Of a stretch of DNA of 35,423 nucleotides, positions 7,892 through 16,298 are shown piece by piece (within the stretch, counting starts at the first letter, position 1; every line of letters begins with the position of its first letter). Under the pieces are notes generated by a model, which did not search any database, was not told where the DNA came from, and saw nothing but the letters and a program-made list of their open reading frames with translations. Both the position numbers and the translations under genes were made by a program. Origin of the DNA: Sphingomonas sp. Leaf412 (GTDB lineage: Bacteria; Pseudomonadota; Alphaproteobacteria; Sphingomonadales; Sphingomonadaceae); NCBI RefSeq assembly GCF_001425405.1, contig NZ_LMQP01000004.1:112394-147816 (forward strand), given 5' to 3'.

Positions 7892-9174
7892 CACTTGCGA
7901 TCCCACGGGCGGCCGCTGGCGGTTTCCTCGGCCAGCATCTGCGCCTGCTGTTCGCGCAGGTGCCACGGCATCTCCTCGAACACGCCGTCGAACAACGTGT
8001 CGAGCGGCTGGTGCAGGCCGTGGCCCAGGATGCCGTTCTTCTCCGCCGCCTTCTGCTCCGCCTTCACATGCTCGGCCAGTTCCCTGTCCTGCGCGGCGTG
8101 GCGGTCCTCGTCCCATTCGCCGATCGCGATCAGATGATCCTTCAACCGCCGGATCGGATCGCCCAGCGGCCAGGCGGTGGGTTCGCCCGCGCTGCGATAT
8201 TGCGTGGGGTCGTCGGAGGTCGAATGCCCCTCCGCACGGTACGTGAAATGCTCGATCAGCGTCGGGCCCGCGTTGGTCCGCGCGCGTTCCGCCGCCCATT
8301 GCGTCGCGGCGTACACCGCCAGCGCGTCGTTGCCGTCGACGCGCAGCCCCGCGATCCCGTAACCCACCGCGCGCGCGGCGAAGGTCGTCGCCTCTGCGCC
8401 TGCGAAGCCCGAGAAGCTGCTGATCGCCCACTGGTTGTTCACGACGTTGAAGATCACCGGCGCGCGATAGACGGTGGCGAAGGTCAGCGCGGAGTGAAAG
8501 TCGCCCTCCGCGGTGCTCCCCTCCCCGCACCAGGTCGCGGCGATGCGCGTGTCTCCCTTCGACGCCGACGCCATCGCCCAGCCCACCGCCTGCGGATATT
8601 GGGTGGTGAGGTTGCCCGAGATCGAGAAGAAGCCGAAGCGCCGTTCCGAATACATGATCGGCAGCTGCTTGCCCTGCAACTTGTCGCCCGTATTGGAATA
8701 GATCTGGTTCATCATGTCGACCAGCGGGCAGCCGCGCGCGATCAGCAGGCCCTGCTGGCGGTACGACGGGAAGCACATGTCCTCGTCGTCCAGCGCGTGT
8801 GCGGCGGCGATCGCGACCGCCTCCTCGCCCAGGCATTTCATGTAGAAGCTGGTCTTGCCCTGCCGCTGCGCGCGGAACATCCGCTCGTCGAAGGCGCGGA
8901 CCAGCACCATGTGGCGCAGCATCCGCCGCATCGTGTCGGGCGACAGCTTCGGGTCCCACGGGCCGACGGCGCGGTTCTCCTCGTCCAGCACGCGCACCAG
9001 CGTGTACGCCAGGTCGGTGAATTCCCTCGCCGGCGCGGCGGTGTCGGGACGCCGCGCGGCACCGGCGGGAGGGATTTCCACCGCCGCGAAATCGACCGCG
9101 TCGCCGGGCCGGAACTTCGGTTCCGGCACGTGCAGCGACAATGGTTTCAGGTTGCTGCGACCGTCGCTCGCCAC
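7891..9174 (-). CDS. bkdA1: branched-chain 2-oxoacid dehydrogenase E1 component, alpha subunit
   Basis: First gene of the three-gene operon, 427 residues. It has the thiamine-diphosphate fold with the GEG (217-219) to NN (246-247) binding motif, written GEGSTAEGDFHSALTF and NVVNNQWAISS. SYRQQGLLIARG and the phosphorylation-loop-like YRAEGHSTSDDPTQY are also present. The long N-terminal extension (LSLHVPEP and onwards) and the GHSTSDDPT loop are typical of branched-chain rather than pyruvate E1alpha. Start ATG at 9174. The 177-bp gap to imuA on the other strand must hold this operon's promoter; a TATAAT-like hexamer is present at 9223-9228 on the minus strand without a clear -35. Confidence 0.93.
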   Translation of the reverse strand: MASDGRSNLKPLSLHVPEPKFRPGDAVDFAAVEIPPAGAARRPDTAAPAREFTDLAYTLVRVLDEENRAVGPWDPKLSPDTMRRMLRHMVLVRAFDERMFRAQRQGKTSFYMKCLGEEAVAIAAAHALDDEDMCFPSYRQQGLLIARGCPLVDMMNQIYSNTGDKLQGKQLPIMYSERRFGFFSISGNLTTQYPQAVGWAMASASKGDTRIAATWCGEGSTAEGDFHSALTFATVYRAPVIFNVVNNQWAISSFSGFAGAEATTFAARAVGYGIAGLRVDGNDALAVYAATQWAAERARTNAGPTLIEHFTYRAEGHSTSDDPTQYRSAGEPTAWPLGDPIRRLKDHLIAIGEWDEDRHAAQDRELAEHVKAEQKAAEKNGILGHGLHQPLDTLFDGVFEEMPWHLREQQAQMLAEETASGRPWDRK

Positions 9175-9308
9175 CTAGCTCTCCTCGAAACGCGATGCCG
9201 GAGCATCTTTCGTCCGCTTGTAATTATATTTCAAGCGTCGCGATAGGGGGTGCGGCGACGCACAGCGCGGCAGCGGGGCGGCACAGCACCGACAGGCCGG
9301 TTAAGGGA

Positions 9309-9344
9309 TTGACTCGAAAGCCCTTGAAAGAACAAAATAGGAAC
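9309..9344 (+). promoter_or_regulatory. SOS promoter of imuA with LexA box
   Basis: A perfect GAAC-N7-GAAC at 9330-9344 matches the alphaproteobacterial LexA operator. A candidate promoter is TTGACT (9309-9314), 18 bp, CAAAAT (9333-9338), so the operator would cover the -10 region. The imuA ATG is at 9352, giving a very short leader. This arrangement fits LexA repression of the mutasome genes, as known for imuA operons. Confidence 0.8.
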
Positions 9345-9351
9345 GATTTTA

Positions 9352-10134
9352 ATGGCGAGTCGTATCCAGCCCGTGACCCGATCCCCCGTCCTTGCCGCCC
9401 TGCGCGCCGAACTGAGCGCGATCGAAGGCGACGGCCGCAGCCATGACGGGCGGCGGCGCGAGGTGCTGCCGTTCGGCGTCGGCGGCATCGATTCGCGTCT
9501 GGCGACCACGGGGCTGCGGCTCGATTCGCTGCACGAAGTCGCCGCCGCCTCGCCCAGGATGGGGGACGATGCCGCCGCGACGCTGTTCCTGGCGGGGATC
9601 GCGGCGCGGGCGTGGGGGCCGGTCCTGTGGATCGTGCGCCGCCGCGACCTGTTCGCGCCGGGCCTGTACCAGGCCGGGCTGGCGCCCGAACGCGTCCTGT
9701 ATGCAGAGGCGGCGGACGATGCCGAGGTGCTGGCCCTGATGGAGGAGGGCCTGCGCCATCGCGCGCTGGGCGCCGTGATCGGCGAGGCGCGGCGCGTCGG
9801 CATGGCCGCCACCCGGCGGCTTCAGCTGGCGGCGGAGGGCGGCCGCACGATCGCGCTGCTGATGAAGCGGCACGCGCGGGAGGGCGCGGACCCGCTGGGC
9901 GTGCCCTCCGCCGCGGTCACGCGCTGGCGCATCGCCACCGCGCCGTCCGCCCCGCTGCCCACCGCGGGCATCGGCCGGGCGCGCTGGGACCTCGCACTCG
10001 TCCGCCAGCGTGGCGGCGAACCCTTCAGCACGATCGTGGAGGCCGCGGATGAAACGGGTCGCCTCGCTCTACCTGCCCGAGTGGTCGATCGACCGCATCA
10101 GGCGGGCGGAGCGACCGCACGCGCCGCCGCCTGA
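9352..10134 (+). CDS. imuA: ImuA, SOS mutagenesis RecA-like accessory protein
   Basis: A 260-residue protein of the ImuA family, a RecA-like but divergent accessory factor that works with ImuB and DnaE2 in SOS-induced translesion synthesis. Recognisable blocks are LPFGVGGIDSRLATTGLRLDSLHEV, split here over the N-terminal third, then VLWIVRRRDLFAPGLYQAGL, LMEEGLRH, AVIGEARR and RWDLALVRQRGGEP near the end. The Walker A motif of true RecA is not obvious. ATG at 9352 lies just after the LexA box. The 3' end overlaps the imuB start by 86 bp, so the two are translationally linked. Confidence 0.9.
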   Translation: MASRIQPVTRSPVLAALRAELSAIEGDGRSHDGRRREVLPFGVGGIDSRLATTGLRLDSLHEVAAASPRMGDDAAATLFLAGIAARAWGPVLWIVRRRDLFAPGLYQAGLAPERVLYAEAADDAEVLALMEEGLRHRALGAVIGEARRVGMAATRRLQLAAEGGRTIALLMKRHAREGADPLGVPSAAVTRWRIATAPSAPLPTAGIGRARWDLALVRQRGGEPFSTIVEAADETGRLALPARVVDRPHQAGGATARAAA

Positions 10135-12070
10135 GCGCGCGCGCGTCGATCTGCTGCCGCTGAAGCACGCCGGGGATGCCGCGCGTGGCGGCAAGGCGTG
10201 CGACGCGCCGAAGAACACCGGCTGGCGTCCCGGCGCGAAATGGGCGCGGGGGGAGGAGGCGCGCGCGCAGGTCGACCGCGACATCGCCGCCCTGCCCGCG
10301 CACCAGCGCCCGCCGATGCGCGAACTGGGCCGTCGCAGCGAGGCGGCGGACCATCCCTACAAGCGCCTGCCCGGCGATGACGGGGGGAAGGCCGCGGGCT
10401 GGCCGGAGCCGGGGCGGGGCGCGATGCATGACCGTCGCAACGGTCACGCCGACGCCTCGAACGACCGTTCCGGGCCTGTCCCGGGGTCCACCGTGCCGCA
10501 CCATCACCGGCCGTCGCTCGTGCCTAACGGTGGATGCCGGGACAGGCCCGGCATGACGACTCCCCCGCAACCGCCCCACCCCCTCGTCACCGTCCACAAG
10601 GTCGGTGCCCGCGTGGAGGTCGCCGCCGCCTGCCCCGCCGCGCGCGCGCTGGGCGCGGTGGCGGGGATGGCGTTGACGCAGTTGCGCGCCGCGGTGCCGG
10701 GGATCGCGGTGCGCGATGCGGACCATGACGGCGACCGCGCCGCGCTCCACCGGCTGGCGATCCTGCTGGCGCGGCGCTGGACCCCGGTGGTGGCGGTGTC
10801 GGATGCGGACGGCCTGTTCCTGGACCTGTCCGGCGTCGCGCACCTGCACGGCGGGGAGGCGCGGATGATGCGGCGGCTGGTACGCGGACTGGCGCGCGTC
10901 GGCATCGCGGCGCGCGTGGGGGTGGCGGACACCACCGGCGCGGCCTGGGCATTGGCGCGCCACGATGCGGCGGCGGTCGCGATCCTGCCGCCGGGCGACC
11001 CGATGCCCGCGCTCGCCCCCTTCCCCGTCGCCGCATTGCGGATCGAGGACAAGGCGCTGGACCTGCTGCGCCGGCTGGGCGTGGACACCGTCGGCGACCT
11101 CGCCGCGCTGCCGCGCGCGCCGCTGGCGCGCCGGTTCGGGCGCGCGGTGCCGCTGCGGCTGGACCAGGCAGGCGGGCGCATCGCCGAACCGCTCGACCCG
11201 GTCATCCCGCTCGACCCCATCGCGGTGGAGCAGCGCTTCGCCGAACCGCTGATGACCGCGGAGCCGATCGCGCACTGGCTGGCGCAGCTGGTCGCACGCC
11301 TGGCCGTCGCGCTGGCGCAGGCGGGGCGCGGCGCGCGCGCGGTGGCGCTGGTGGCGACGCGCGTCGATGCCGCGGTGCAGGTGGTCCGCGTCGGGCTGGC
11401 GCGCCCGACGCGCGCGCCCGACCATCTGCTGCGGCTGCTGGTCCGGCGGATCGAGACGATCGACCCCGGTTTCGGGATCGAAGGGCTGGCGCTCCACGTC
11501 CTGCGCAGCGATCCCCTAGGGGCGGAGGCGTTTTCGGGCGACCTGACCGACGACACGCCCGACCTGTCGCTGCTGGTCGATGCCATCGCCAACCGCATCG
11601 GCGCGACCCGCCTGTGGCGCGCCTGCGCGGTGGAAAGCGACGTGCCCGAACGCGCGGTCGCGCGCGCCGCCCCGCTGGACCCGTCCGTCGCGGCGACGCC
11701 GCGGCTGAAGCGGGAGGACGTGCGCCACCTCGACGCCCGCCTTGCGGCGCATCCCTGGCACCCGCGGTGGTCGCGCCCGGTACGGCTGCTGTCCCGGCCC
11801 GAGCGGATCGACCATGTCATCGCCGAGCTGCCCGATTATCCCCCGCTGCGCTTTACCTGGCGCGGGGTGACGCACCGCATCGTGCGCGGCGACGGGCCGG
11901 AACGGATCGCGGGCGAATGGTGGCGCCGCGCCGCGGAGGCGCAGGCGGTGCGCGACTATTTCGCGGTCGAGGACGACACCGGCGAACGCTTCTGGCTGTT
12001 CCGCCGCGGCGACGGGCTGCGCGTGGAGACCGGCGACCTGACGTGGTACATGCATGGCACGTTCGGCTGA
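10049..12070 (+). CDS. imuB: ImuB, Y-family polymerase-like mutasome protein with in-frame repeat
   Basis: Catalytically defective Y-family polymerase homologue that, from family knowledge, links DnaE2 to the sliding clamp. It is 673 residues, long for the family. The start MKRVASLYLPEWSIDRIRRAER is chosen, here written in two parts (MKRVASLYLP, then EWSIDRIRRAER), because the annotated motif begins there; more upstream codons lie in imuA. Later blocks are PLVTVHKVGARVEVAAACPA, DGLFLDLSGVAHLHGGE and the end TWYMHGTFG. The catalytic acidic residues of Y-family enzymes are absent in the N-terminal motif. Residues about 139-170 are encoded by a 96-bp palindromic element. A Gly/Arg-rich block (GWRPGAKWARGEE to RELGRRSEAA) precedes it and I believe is lineage-typical. 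Confidence 0.9.
   Translation: MKRVASLYLPEWSIDRIRRAERPHAPPPERARVDLLPLKHAGDAARGGKACDAPKNTGWRPGAKWARGEEARAQVDRDIAALPAHQRPPMRELGRRSEAADHPYKRLPGDDGGKAAGWPEPGRGAMHDRRNGHADASNDRSGPVPGSTVPHHHRPSLVPNGGCRDRPGMTTPPQPPHPLVTVHKVGARVEVAAACPAARALGAVAGMALTQLRAAVPGIAVRDADHDGDRAALHRLAILLARRWTPVVAVSDADGLFLDLSGVAHLHGGEARMMRRLVRGLARVGIAARVGVADTTGAAWALARHDAAAVAILPPGDPMPALAPFPVAALRIEDKALDLLRRLGVDTVGDLAALPRAPLARRFGRAVPLRLDQAGGRIAEPLDPVIPLDPIAVEQRFAEPLMTAEPIAHWLAQLVARLAVALAQAGRGARAVALVATRVDAAVQVVRVGLARPTRAPDHLLRLLVRRIETIDPGFGIEGLALHVLRSDPLGAEAFSGDLTDDTPDLSLLVDAIANRIGATRLWRACAVESDVPERAVARAAPLDPSVAATPRLKREDVRHLDARLAAHPWHPRWSRPVRLLSRPERIDHVIAELPDYPPLRFTWRGVTHRIVRGDGPERIAGEWWRRAAEAQAVRDYFAVEDDTGERFWLFRRGDGLRVETGDLTWYMHGTFG
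10463..10558. repeat. 96-bp palindromic element inside imuB
   Basis: Same family as the 4.6-5.4 kb array. The left arm is degenerate (CGTTCCGGGCCTGTCCCGGG) and the right arm is intact (GGATGCCGGGACAGGCCCGG then CATGACG). Aligned to the other copies it spans 96 bp, exactly 32 codons, and keeps the imuB frame. In this frame it encodes the tell-tale GGCRDRPGMT. Confidence 0.9.
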
Positions 12071-12089
12071 AGGCGTGGTGCGCGAGGCG

Positions 12090-12494
12090 TCAGATACGCG
12101 CGTCGATCGCCTTCAGGTGGCCGGCGGCGGCATAGGCGAGGATCTTGCGGTCCGCGGTGACGAGCGGACAGCCGAGCGCGCGGGCGGTGGCCATGATGAT
12201 CCGGTCGCACGGGTCGCCGTGGATGGCCCGCGGCATCCCGCCGGCGTCGAGCGCCATATCCGTATCGACCGCAATCTCGCGTGCGCGAGAGTTATCGACA
12301 ACGTATCGAAGCAACGCCGCCGGCGTCATCTCCAGCGCGAGTTTGTCACCGCAAACCAGCATGGCCAATTCCCATGCCGACATGGCCGAGAAGAATATCG
12401 CCGGTGTCTCTTCGATGATTTCGCGCGCACCAGCGCCAAGACGCCTGTCGCCGTCGACCAGCCACAACAGCACGTGGGTGTCGAGCAGGATCAT
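12090..12494 (-). CDS. PIN-domain toxin (VapC-like)
   Basis: Probable endoribonuclease toxin of 134 residues. PIN acidic residues are visible as Asp5 (MILLDTHVLLWLV), Glu42 (SAWELAML), Asp97 (GDPCDRIIMATA) and Asp115 (LVTADRKI). The ATG at 12494 overlaps the stop of the upstream antitoxin by 4 bp (ATGA), the usual layout for these pairs. The gene is convergent with imuB, with 19 bp between stops. Position between imuB and dnaE2, on the opposite strand, suggests the module inserted into a formerly contiguous mutasome operon. Confidence 0.9.
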   Translation of the reverse strand: MILLDTHVLLWLVDGDRRLGAGAREIIEETPAIFFSAMSAWELAMLVCGDKLALEMTPAALLRYVVDNSRAREIAVDTDMALDAGGMPRAIHGDPCDRIIMATARALGCPLVTADRKILAYAAAGHLKAIDARI

Positions 12495-12787
12495 TCCGCG
12501 TGGGTCGACCGATCCGGAAGCAGGCGATCCCATTTCGCTTCCCATTGCGCTTCCCAGTCCTCGTCCATCACCGACGCCGTCGGGTCGACACCCGGCGCCC
12601 ATGTCATGGTACCCTTCATCATCCCGAATACCGGCTTCGACGGCGTCTTCTCCGCCACGTCCGCCCGCAGCGTCAGCGACGGCTTGCCCCGCCGCGTGAT
12701 CGTCAACGGCTCGCCGCTGCGCTCCATCTCGTTCAACAGCGCGATGCATTTCGCCTTGAACTCGGTGATGCCGACCATCTTGCCCAT
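12491..12787 (-). CDS. Phd/YefM-type antitoxin
   Basis: A 98-residue antitoxin. The N-terminal DNA-binding/dimerisation fold is Phd/YefM-like: MVGITEFKAKCIALLNEME, then EPLTITRRGKPSLTL. The Trp-rich, charged C-terminus (DEDWEAQWEAKWDRLL) is the likely toxin-neutralising tail. The ATG at 12787 follows AGGAGG with 5-bp spacing; a second ATG at 12778 is possible. It precedes the toxin with a 4-bp overlap. The pair is presumably autoregulated. Only 53 bp separate this start from the divergent dnaE2 start, so the two promoters must overlap or lie inside coding sequence. Confidence 0.88.
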   Translation of the reverse strand: MGKMVGITEFKAKCIALLNEMERSGEPLTITRRGKPSLTLRADVAEKTPSKPVFGMMKGTMTWAPGVDPTASVMDEDWEAQWEAKWDRLLPDRSTHAE

Positions 12788-12840
12788 GCGCGCCTCCTGC
12801 GTCGCTGCGAACTGACCATGTCATATAGTCGTTTCGCCAC

Positions 12841-15800
12841 ATGACGTACAGCGAGCTTCAGGTCACCACACATTTTTCCTTCCTGCGCGGGGCCTCGTCC
12901 CCCGACGAACTGGTCGCCACCGCGGCGATGATGGAGATGCCCGCGATCGGGGTGACCGACCGCAATTCCGTCGCGGGCGTGGTGCGGATGCTGTACGCGC
13001 AGGAACAGGTCGCGGCGCAGGTGCCGCACCCGCCGCGGCTGGTCGTCGGGTGTCGGCTGGACCTGGTGTCCGGCGCGTCGCTGCTTGTGTGGCCGCAGGA
13101 TCGCGCGGCGTGGACGCGGCTGACGCGGCTGCTGACGATCGGCAAGGCGCGCGCCGATCCGCAACATGGGGAAAAGGGCCGGTGCTTCCTGCATTGGGAA
13201 GACGTGGCGGCGCAGGCCGGGGGCCTCGTCGCCGCGCTGGTGCCCGATGTGGCGGGGGCGGACGCGGCGTCGCTGCGCTGGATGGCGGACCTGTTTCCGG
13301 ACCGCGGGCACGTGTGCCTGACGCACTGGCGGCGGCCGGGGGAGGCGTTGCGGCTGCATGAGACCGCGGCGGCGGCGGCGCGGTTCGGGCTGGTGCCGCT
13401 GGCGACGGGGGACGTGCTATACCACGACCCCGACCGGCGGATGTTGCAGGACGTCGTGACCGCGATCCGCGAGAAATGCACGATCGACGACCTGGGCTTC
13501 CGGCGCGAGCGTCATGCGGGCCGCCACCTGCTGCCGCCCGACCATATGGCGCGCCGGTTCCGCGACCATCCGCAGGCGCTGGCCGCGGTCGATGCCATCG
13601 TCGAACGCTGCACCTTTTCCCTGCGCGACCTGAAATACCAATATCCCGACGAGGAGATCATCGCAGGCAAGACGCCGCAGCAGGCGCTGGCCGCGCTGGC
13701 GTGGAACGGCCTGCGCCAGCGGTTCGGCGCGGACCCGCCCGCCGCCTATCGCTCGCTGCTGGAACACGAACTGACGCTGGTCGAGAAGATGGAGTATGCG
13801 CCCTATTTCCTGACCGTCAATTCCATCGTCCAATATGCGCGCAGCCAGGAGATCCTGTGCCAGGGGCGCGGATCGGCCGCCAATTCGGTCATCTGCTTCG
13901 TCCTGGGCATCACCTCGATCGACCCGGTCAAGCACCAGCTGCTGTTCGAGCGGTTCGTGTCGGAGGAGCGCCGCGAGCCGCCCGACATCGACGTCGATTT
14001 CGAACACGAGCGGCGCGAGGAAGTGATCCAGTGGATCTACGACCATTACGGCCACGCGCATGCCGCGCTGACCGCGGTGGTCAGCCGTTTTCGCACCCGC
14101 GGCGCGATCCGCGAGGTCGGCAAGGTGCTGGGCCTGCCCGAGGACATGACGGGCGCATTGGCGGGCCAGGTATGGGGCTGGTCGAGCGAGGGCGTGCCCG
14201 ACGCGCATGTCGCGGCGCTGAACCTTGACGCGTCCGAACCGCGACTGGCGCTCGCGCTCGACCTCGCGCGCCAGTTGATCGGGACGCCGCGCCACCTGTC
14301 GCAGCATCCCGGCGGCTTCGTGCTGACGCGCGATCCGCTCCACGACCTGGTCCCCATCGAACCCGCCGCGATGATCGATCGCCGCGTCGTGGAATGGGAG
14401 AAGGCGGATATCGAGGAACTGGGGTTCATGAAGGTCGATATCCTCGGCCTCGGCATGCTGGGCTGCATGCGCCGCGCGTTCGACCTGCTGGCCGAACACA
14501 AGGGCATCGGCATGAACCTGGCCAGCCCGGCGATGCAGGAGGACGATCCCGCGACCTTCGCGATGATCCAGAAGGCCGATACGCTGGGCGTGTTCCAGAT
14601 CGAGAGCCGCGCGCAGATGAGCATGTTGCCGCGGATGAAGCCGACCAATTTCTACGACATCGCGATCCAGGTCGCGATCGTGCGGCCGGGGCCGATCCAG
14701 GGCGACATGGTCCACCCCTACCTCAAACGGCGCGAGGGGCGCGAGACGGTCGAATATCCCAACGACGCGCTGAAGGCGGTGTTGCAGAAGACGCTGGGCG
14801 TGCCGCTGTTCCAGGAACAGGCGATGCAGGTCGCGATCATCGGCGCGGGCTTCACCGGCGGGGAGGCGGACCGACTGCGCCGCGCGATGGCGACGTTCAA
14901 GGCGACCGGCGGGGTGGGTCCGTTCCGCGACCGCCTGATCGACGGGATGCGCGGCAACGGCATCACGCAGGATTTCGCGGACCGGTTGGTGAAGCAGATC
15001 GAGGGGTTCGGCAGCTACGGCTTTCCCGAAAGCCATGCGGCCAGTTTCGCGAAGATCGCCTACGCCTCCAGCTGGATGAAATGCCACCACCCGGACGTCT
15101 TCTGCGCCGCGTTGCTGAACGCGCAGCCGATGGGCTTCTACGCCCCGGCGCAGATCGTGCGCGACGCGCGGGAGCATGGCGTGGAGGTGCGCCCGGTGTG
15201 CGTGCTGGAGAGCGGGTGGGATACGATGCTGGTGGAGGGGGAGGGTGACGGTGAAAGCCCTCTCCCCGCCGGGGAGAGGGTGGGGAGAGGGGCCGATGTC
15301 TCACCGAGGGCAACCTCCCAGCGAGGCACCTTCCCTTCACCCCGACCCTCTCCCCGGCGGGGAGAGGGAAGAGCGCCCACCTCGTCCCTCCACCCCCTGC
15401 GCCTCGGCCTGCGCATCGTCACCGGCCTGTCGGGCGAGGACGCCGGCCGCATCCTGACCGCGCGGGCGCGCGCACGCTTCACTTCGGTCGAGGACCTGTG
15501 GCGGCGGTCGGGCGTGCCGCTCGCCGCGCTGGAGAAGCTGGCGCGCGCGGATGCCTTCCATGCGCTGGGGCTGGACCGGCGGCAGGCGCTGTGGGCGATC
15601 AGGGGGCTGGGGGAGGCGCCGCTGCCGCTGCTCGCCGGGCTGGAACGGCGCGAGGAGCCGGTGACGCTGACCGCGCTGACGCAGGGGCGCGAGGTGGTGG
15701 AGGATTATCGCGCGACGCAATTGTCGCTGCGCGCGCATCCGATGCAGTTCCTGCGCCCCGCTTTGTCCGATCGCGGCATCGTGCCGTGCGCCACACTGGG

Positions 15801-16248
15801 CGCGCGCGACGGGAAGGCGGTGGAGGTCGCGGGCATCATCCTGGTGCGCCAGCGGCCCGGCAGCGCGAAGGGCGTATTGTTCATCACGATCGAGGACGAG
15901 ACCGGGGTTGCCAACGGCATATTGTGGCCCGACCGGTTCGAGGCGCAGCGCCGCACCGTCATGTCCGCCGCGATGGTCGGTTTGAAGGGGCGGGTGCAGA
16001 AGGAAGGCGCGGTGATCCACGTCATCGTCGACCGCGTGACCGACCTGACCCCGATGTTGCGGCAGGTGGGGGACATCGACCTTCCACGAATGGTGTCGCG
16101 CGGCGACGGCGCCACCTATCCCGGTGCGCCCGATCGTGGCGACGCGGGATACAAGGACAAGCAGTGGAAGCCGGTGCCACGCAGCGACTATCATTTCCGC
16201 GAGCGGGGCGAGGATGTGATCCCGATCCGGAGCCACGATTTCCATTGA
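12841..16248 (+). CDS. dnaE2: error-prone DNA polymerase DnaE2 (ImuC), with in-frame palindromic insert
   Basis: C-family polymerase of 1,135 residues that carries out mutagenic translesion synthesis with ImuA and ImuB. The N-terminal PHP domain starts THFSFLRGASSPDELV. The palm has the catalytic PPDIDVDFEHERREE near residues 380-394. Helix-hairpin-helix and OB-fold regions follow (LRLGLRIVTGLSGEDA; VEVAGIILVRQRPGSAKG). Around residues 806-843 a palindromic repeat adds about 38 low-complexity residues (SPLPAGERVGRGADVSPRA), just before the conserved LRLGLR. ATG at 12841 is where family homology begins. No clear Shine-Dalgarno or LexA box is seen in the 53-bp upstream gap. Confidence 0.95.
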   Translation: MTYSELQVTTHFSFLRGASSPDELVATAAMMEMPAIGVTDRNSVAGVVRMLYAQEQVAAQVPHPPRLVVGCRLDLVSGASLLVWPQDRAAWTRLTRLLTIGKARADPQHGEKGRCFLHWEDVAAQAGGLVAALVPDVAGADAASLRWMADLFPDRGHVCLTHWRRPGEALRLHETAAAAARFGLVPLATGDVLYHDPDRRMLQDVVTAIREKCTIDDLGFRRERHAGRHLLPPDHMARRFRDHPQALAAVDAIVERCTFSLRDLKYQYPDEEIIAGKTPQQALAALAWNGLRQRFGADPPAAYRSLLEHELTLVEKMEYAPYFLTVNSIVQYARSQEILCQGRGSAANSVICFVLGITSIDPVKHQLLFERFVSEERREPPDIDVDFEHERREEVIQWIYDHYGHAHAALTAVVSRFRTRGAIREVGKVLGLPEDMTGALAGQVWGWSSEGVPDAHVAALNLDASEPRLALALDLARQLIGTPRHLSQHPGGFVLTRDPLHDLVPIEPAAMIDRRVVEWEKADIEELGFMKVDILGLGMLGCMRRAFDLLAEHKGIGMNLASPAMQEDDPATFAMIQKADTLGVFQIESRAQMSMLPRMKPTNFYDIAIQVAIVRPGPIQGDMVHPYLKRREGRETVEYPNDALKAVLQKTLGVPLFQEQAMQVAIIGAGFTGGEADRLRRAMATFKATGGVGPFRDRLIDGMRGNGITQDFADRLVKQIEGFGSYGFPESHAASFAKIAYASSWMKCHHPDVFCAALLNAQPMGFYAPAQIVRDAREHGVEVRPVCVLESGWDTMLVEGEGDGESPLPAGERVGRGADVSPRATSQRGTFPSPRPSPRRGEGRAPTSSLHPLRLGLRIVTGLSGEDAGRILTARARARFTSVEDLWRRSGVPLAALEKLARADAFHALGLDRRQALWAIRGLGEAPLPLLAGLERREEPVTLTALTQGREVVEDYRATQLSLRAHPMQFLRPALSDRGIVPCATLGARDGKAVEVAGIILVRQRPGSAKGVLFITIEDETGVANGILWPDRFEAQRRTVMSAAMVGLKGRVQKEGAVIHVIVDRVTDLTPMLRQVGDIDLPRMVSRGDGATYPGAPDRGDAGYKDKQWKPVPRSDYHFRERGEDVIPIRSHDFH
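15256..15369. repeat. palindromic element inside dnaE2
   Basis: Two near-identical palindromes, CCCTCTCCCCGCCGGGGAGA (from 15258) and CCCTCTCCCCGGCGGGGAGA (from 15347), bracket about 65 bp. The first is followed by GGGTGGGGAGAGGGGC, a common form of this element. The polymerase frame continues through. This is a third repeat family, distinct from those in imuB and the E2 gene. Confidence 0.85.
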
Positions 16249-16260
16249 GGGCGGCGTGTC

Positions 16261-16280
16261 GACGACGTATATACGTCGTC
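16261..16280. promoter_or_regulatory. perfect 20-bp palindromic operator of the second toxin-antitoxin pair
   Basis: GACGACGTATATACGTCGTC is a perfect 20-bp inverted repeat ending 18 bp before the antitoxin ATG. Its place and symmetry fit an operator for a ribbon-helix-helix antitoxin. The central GTATAT could also serve as part of a -10 region. It lies just 12 bp after the dnaE2 stop. Confidence 0.7.
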
Positions 16281-16298
16281 AGTATTTCAGGAGCGCGT

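Noticed and set aside
10049..12070. imuB as a pseudogene because of the repeat insertion
   Set aside because: The frame is open to the normal C-terminus (TWYMHGTFG) and the flanking domains are intact.
12809..12823. LexA box upstream of dnaE2
   Set aside because: Only a half match: GAAC followed after 7 bp by GTCA, not GAAC.
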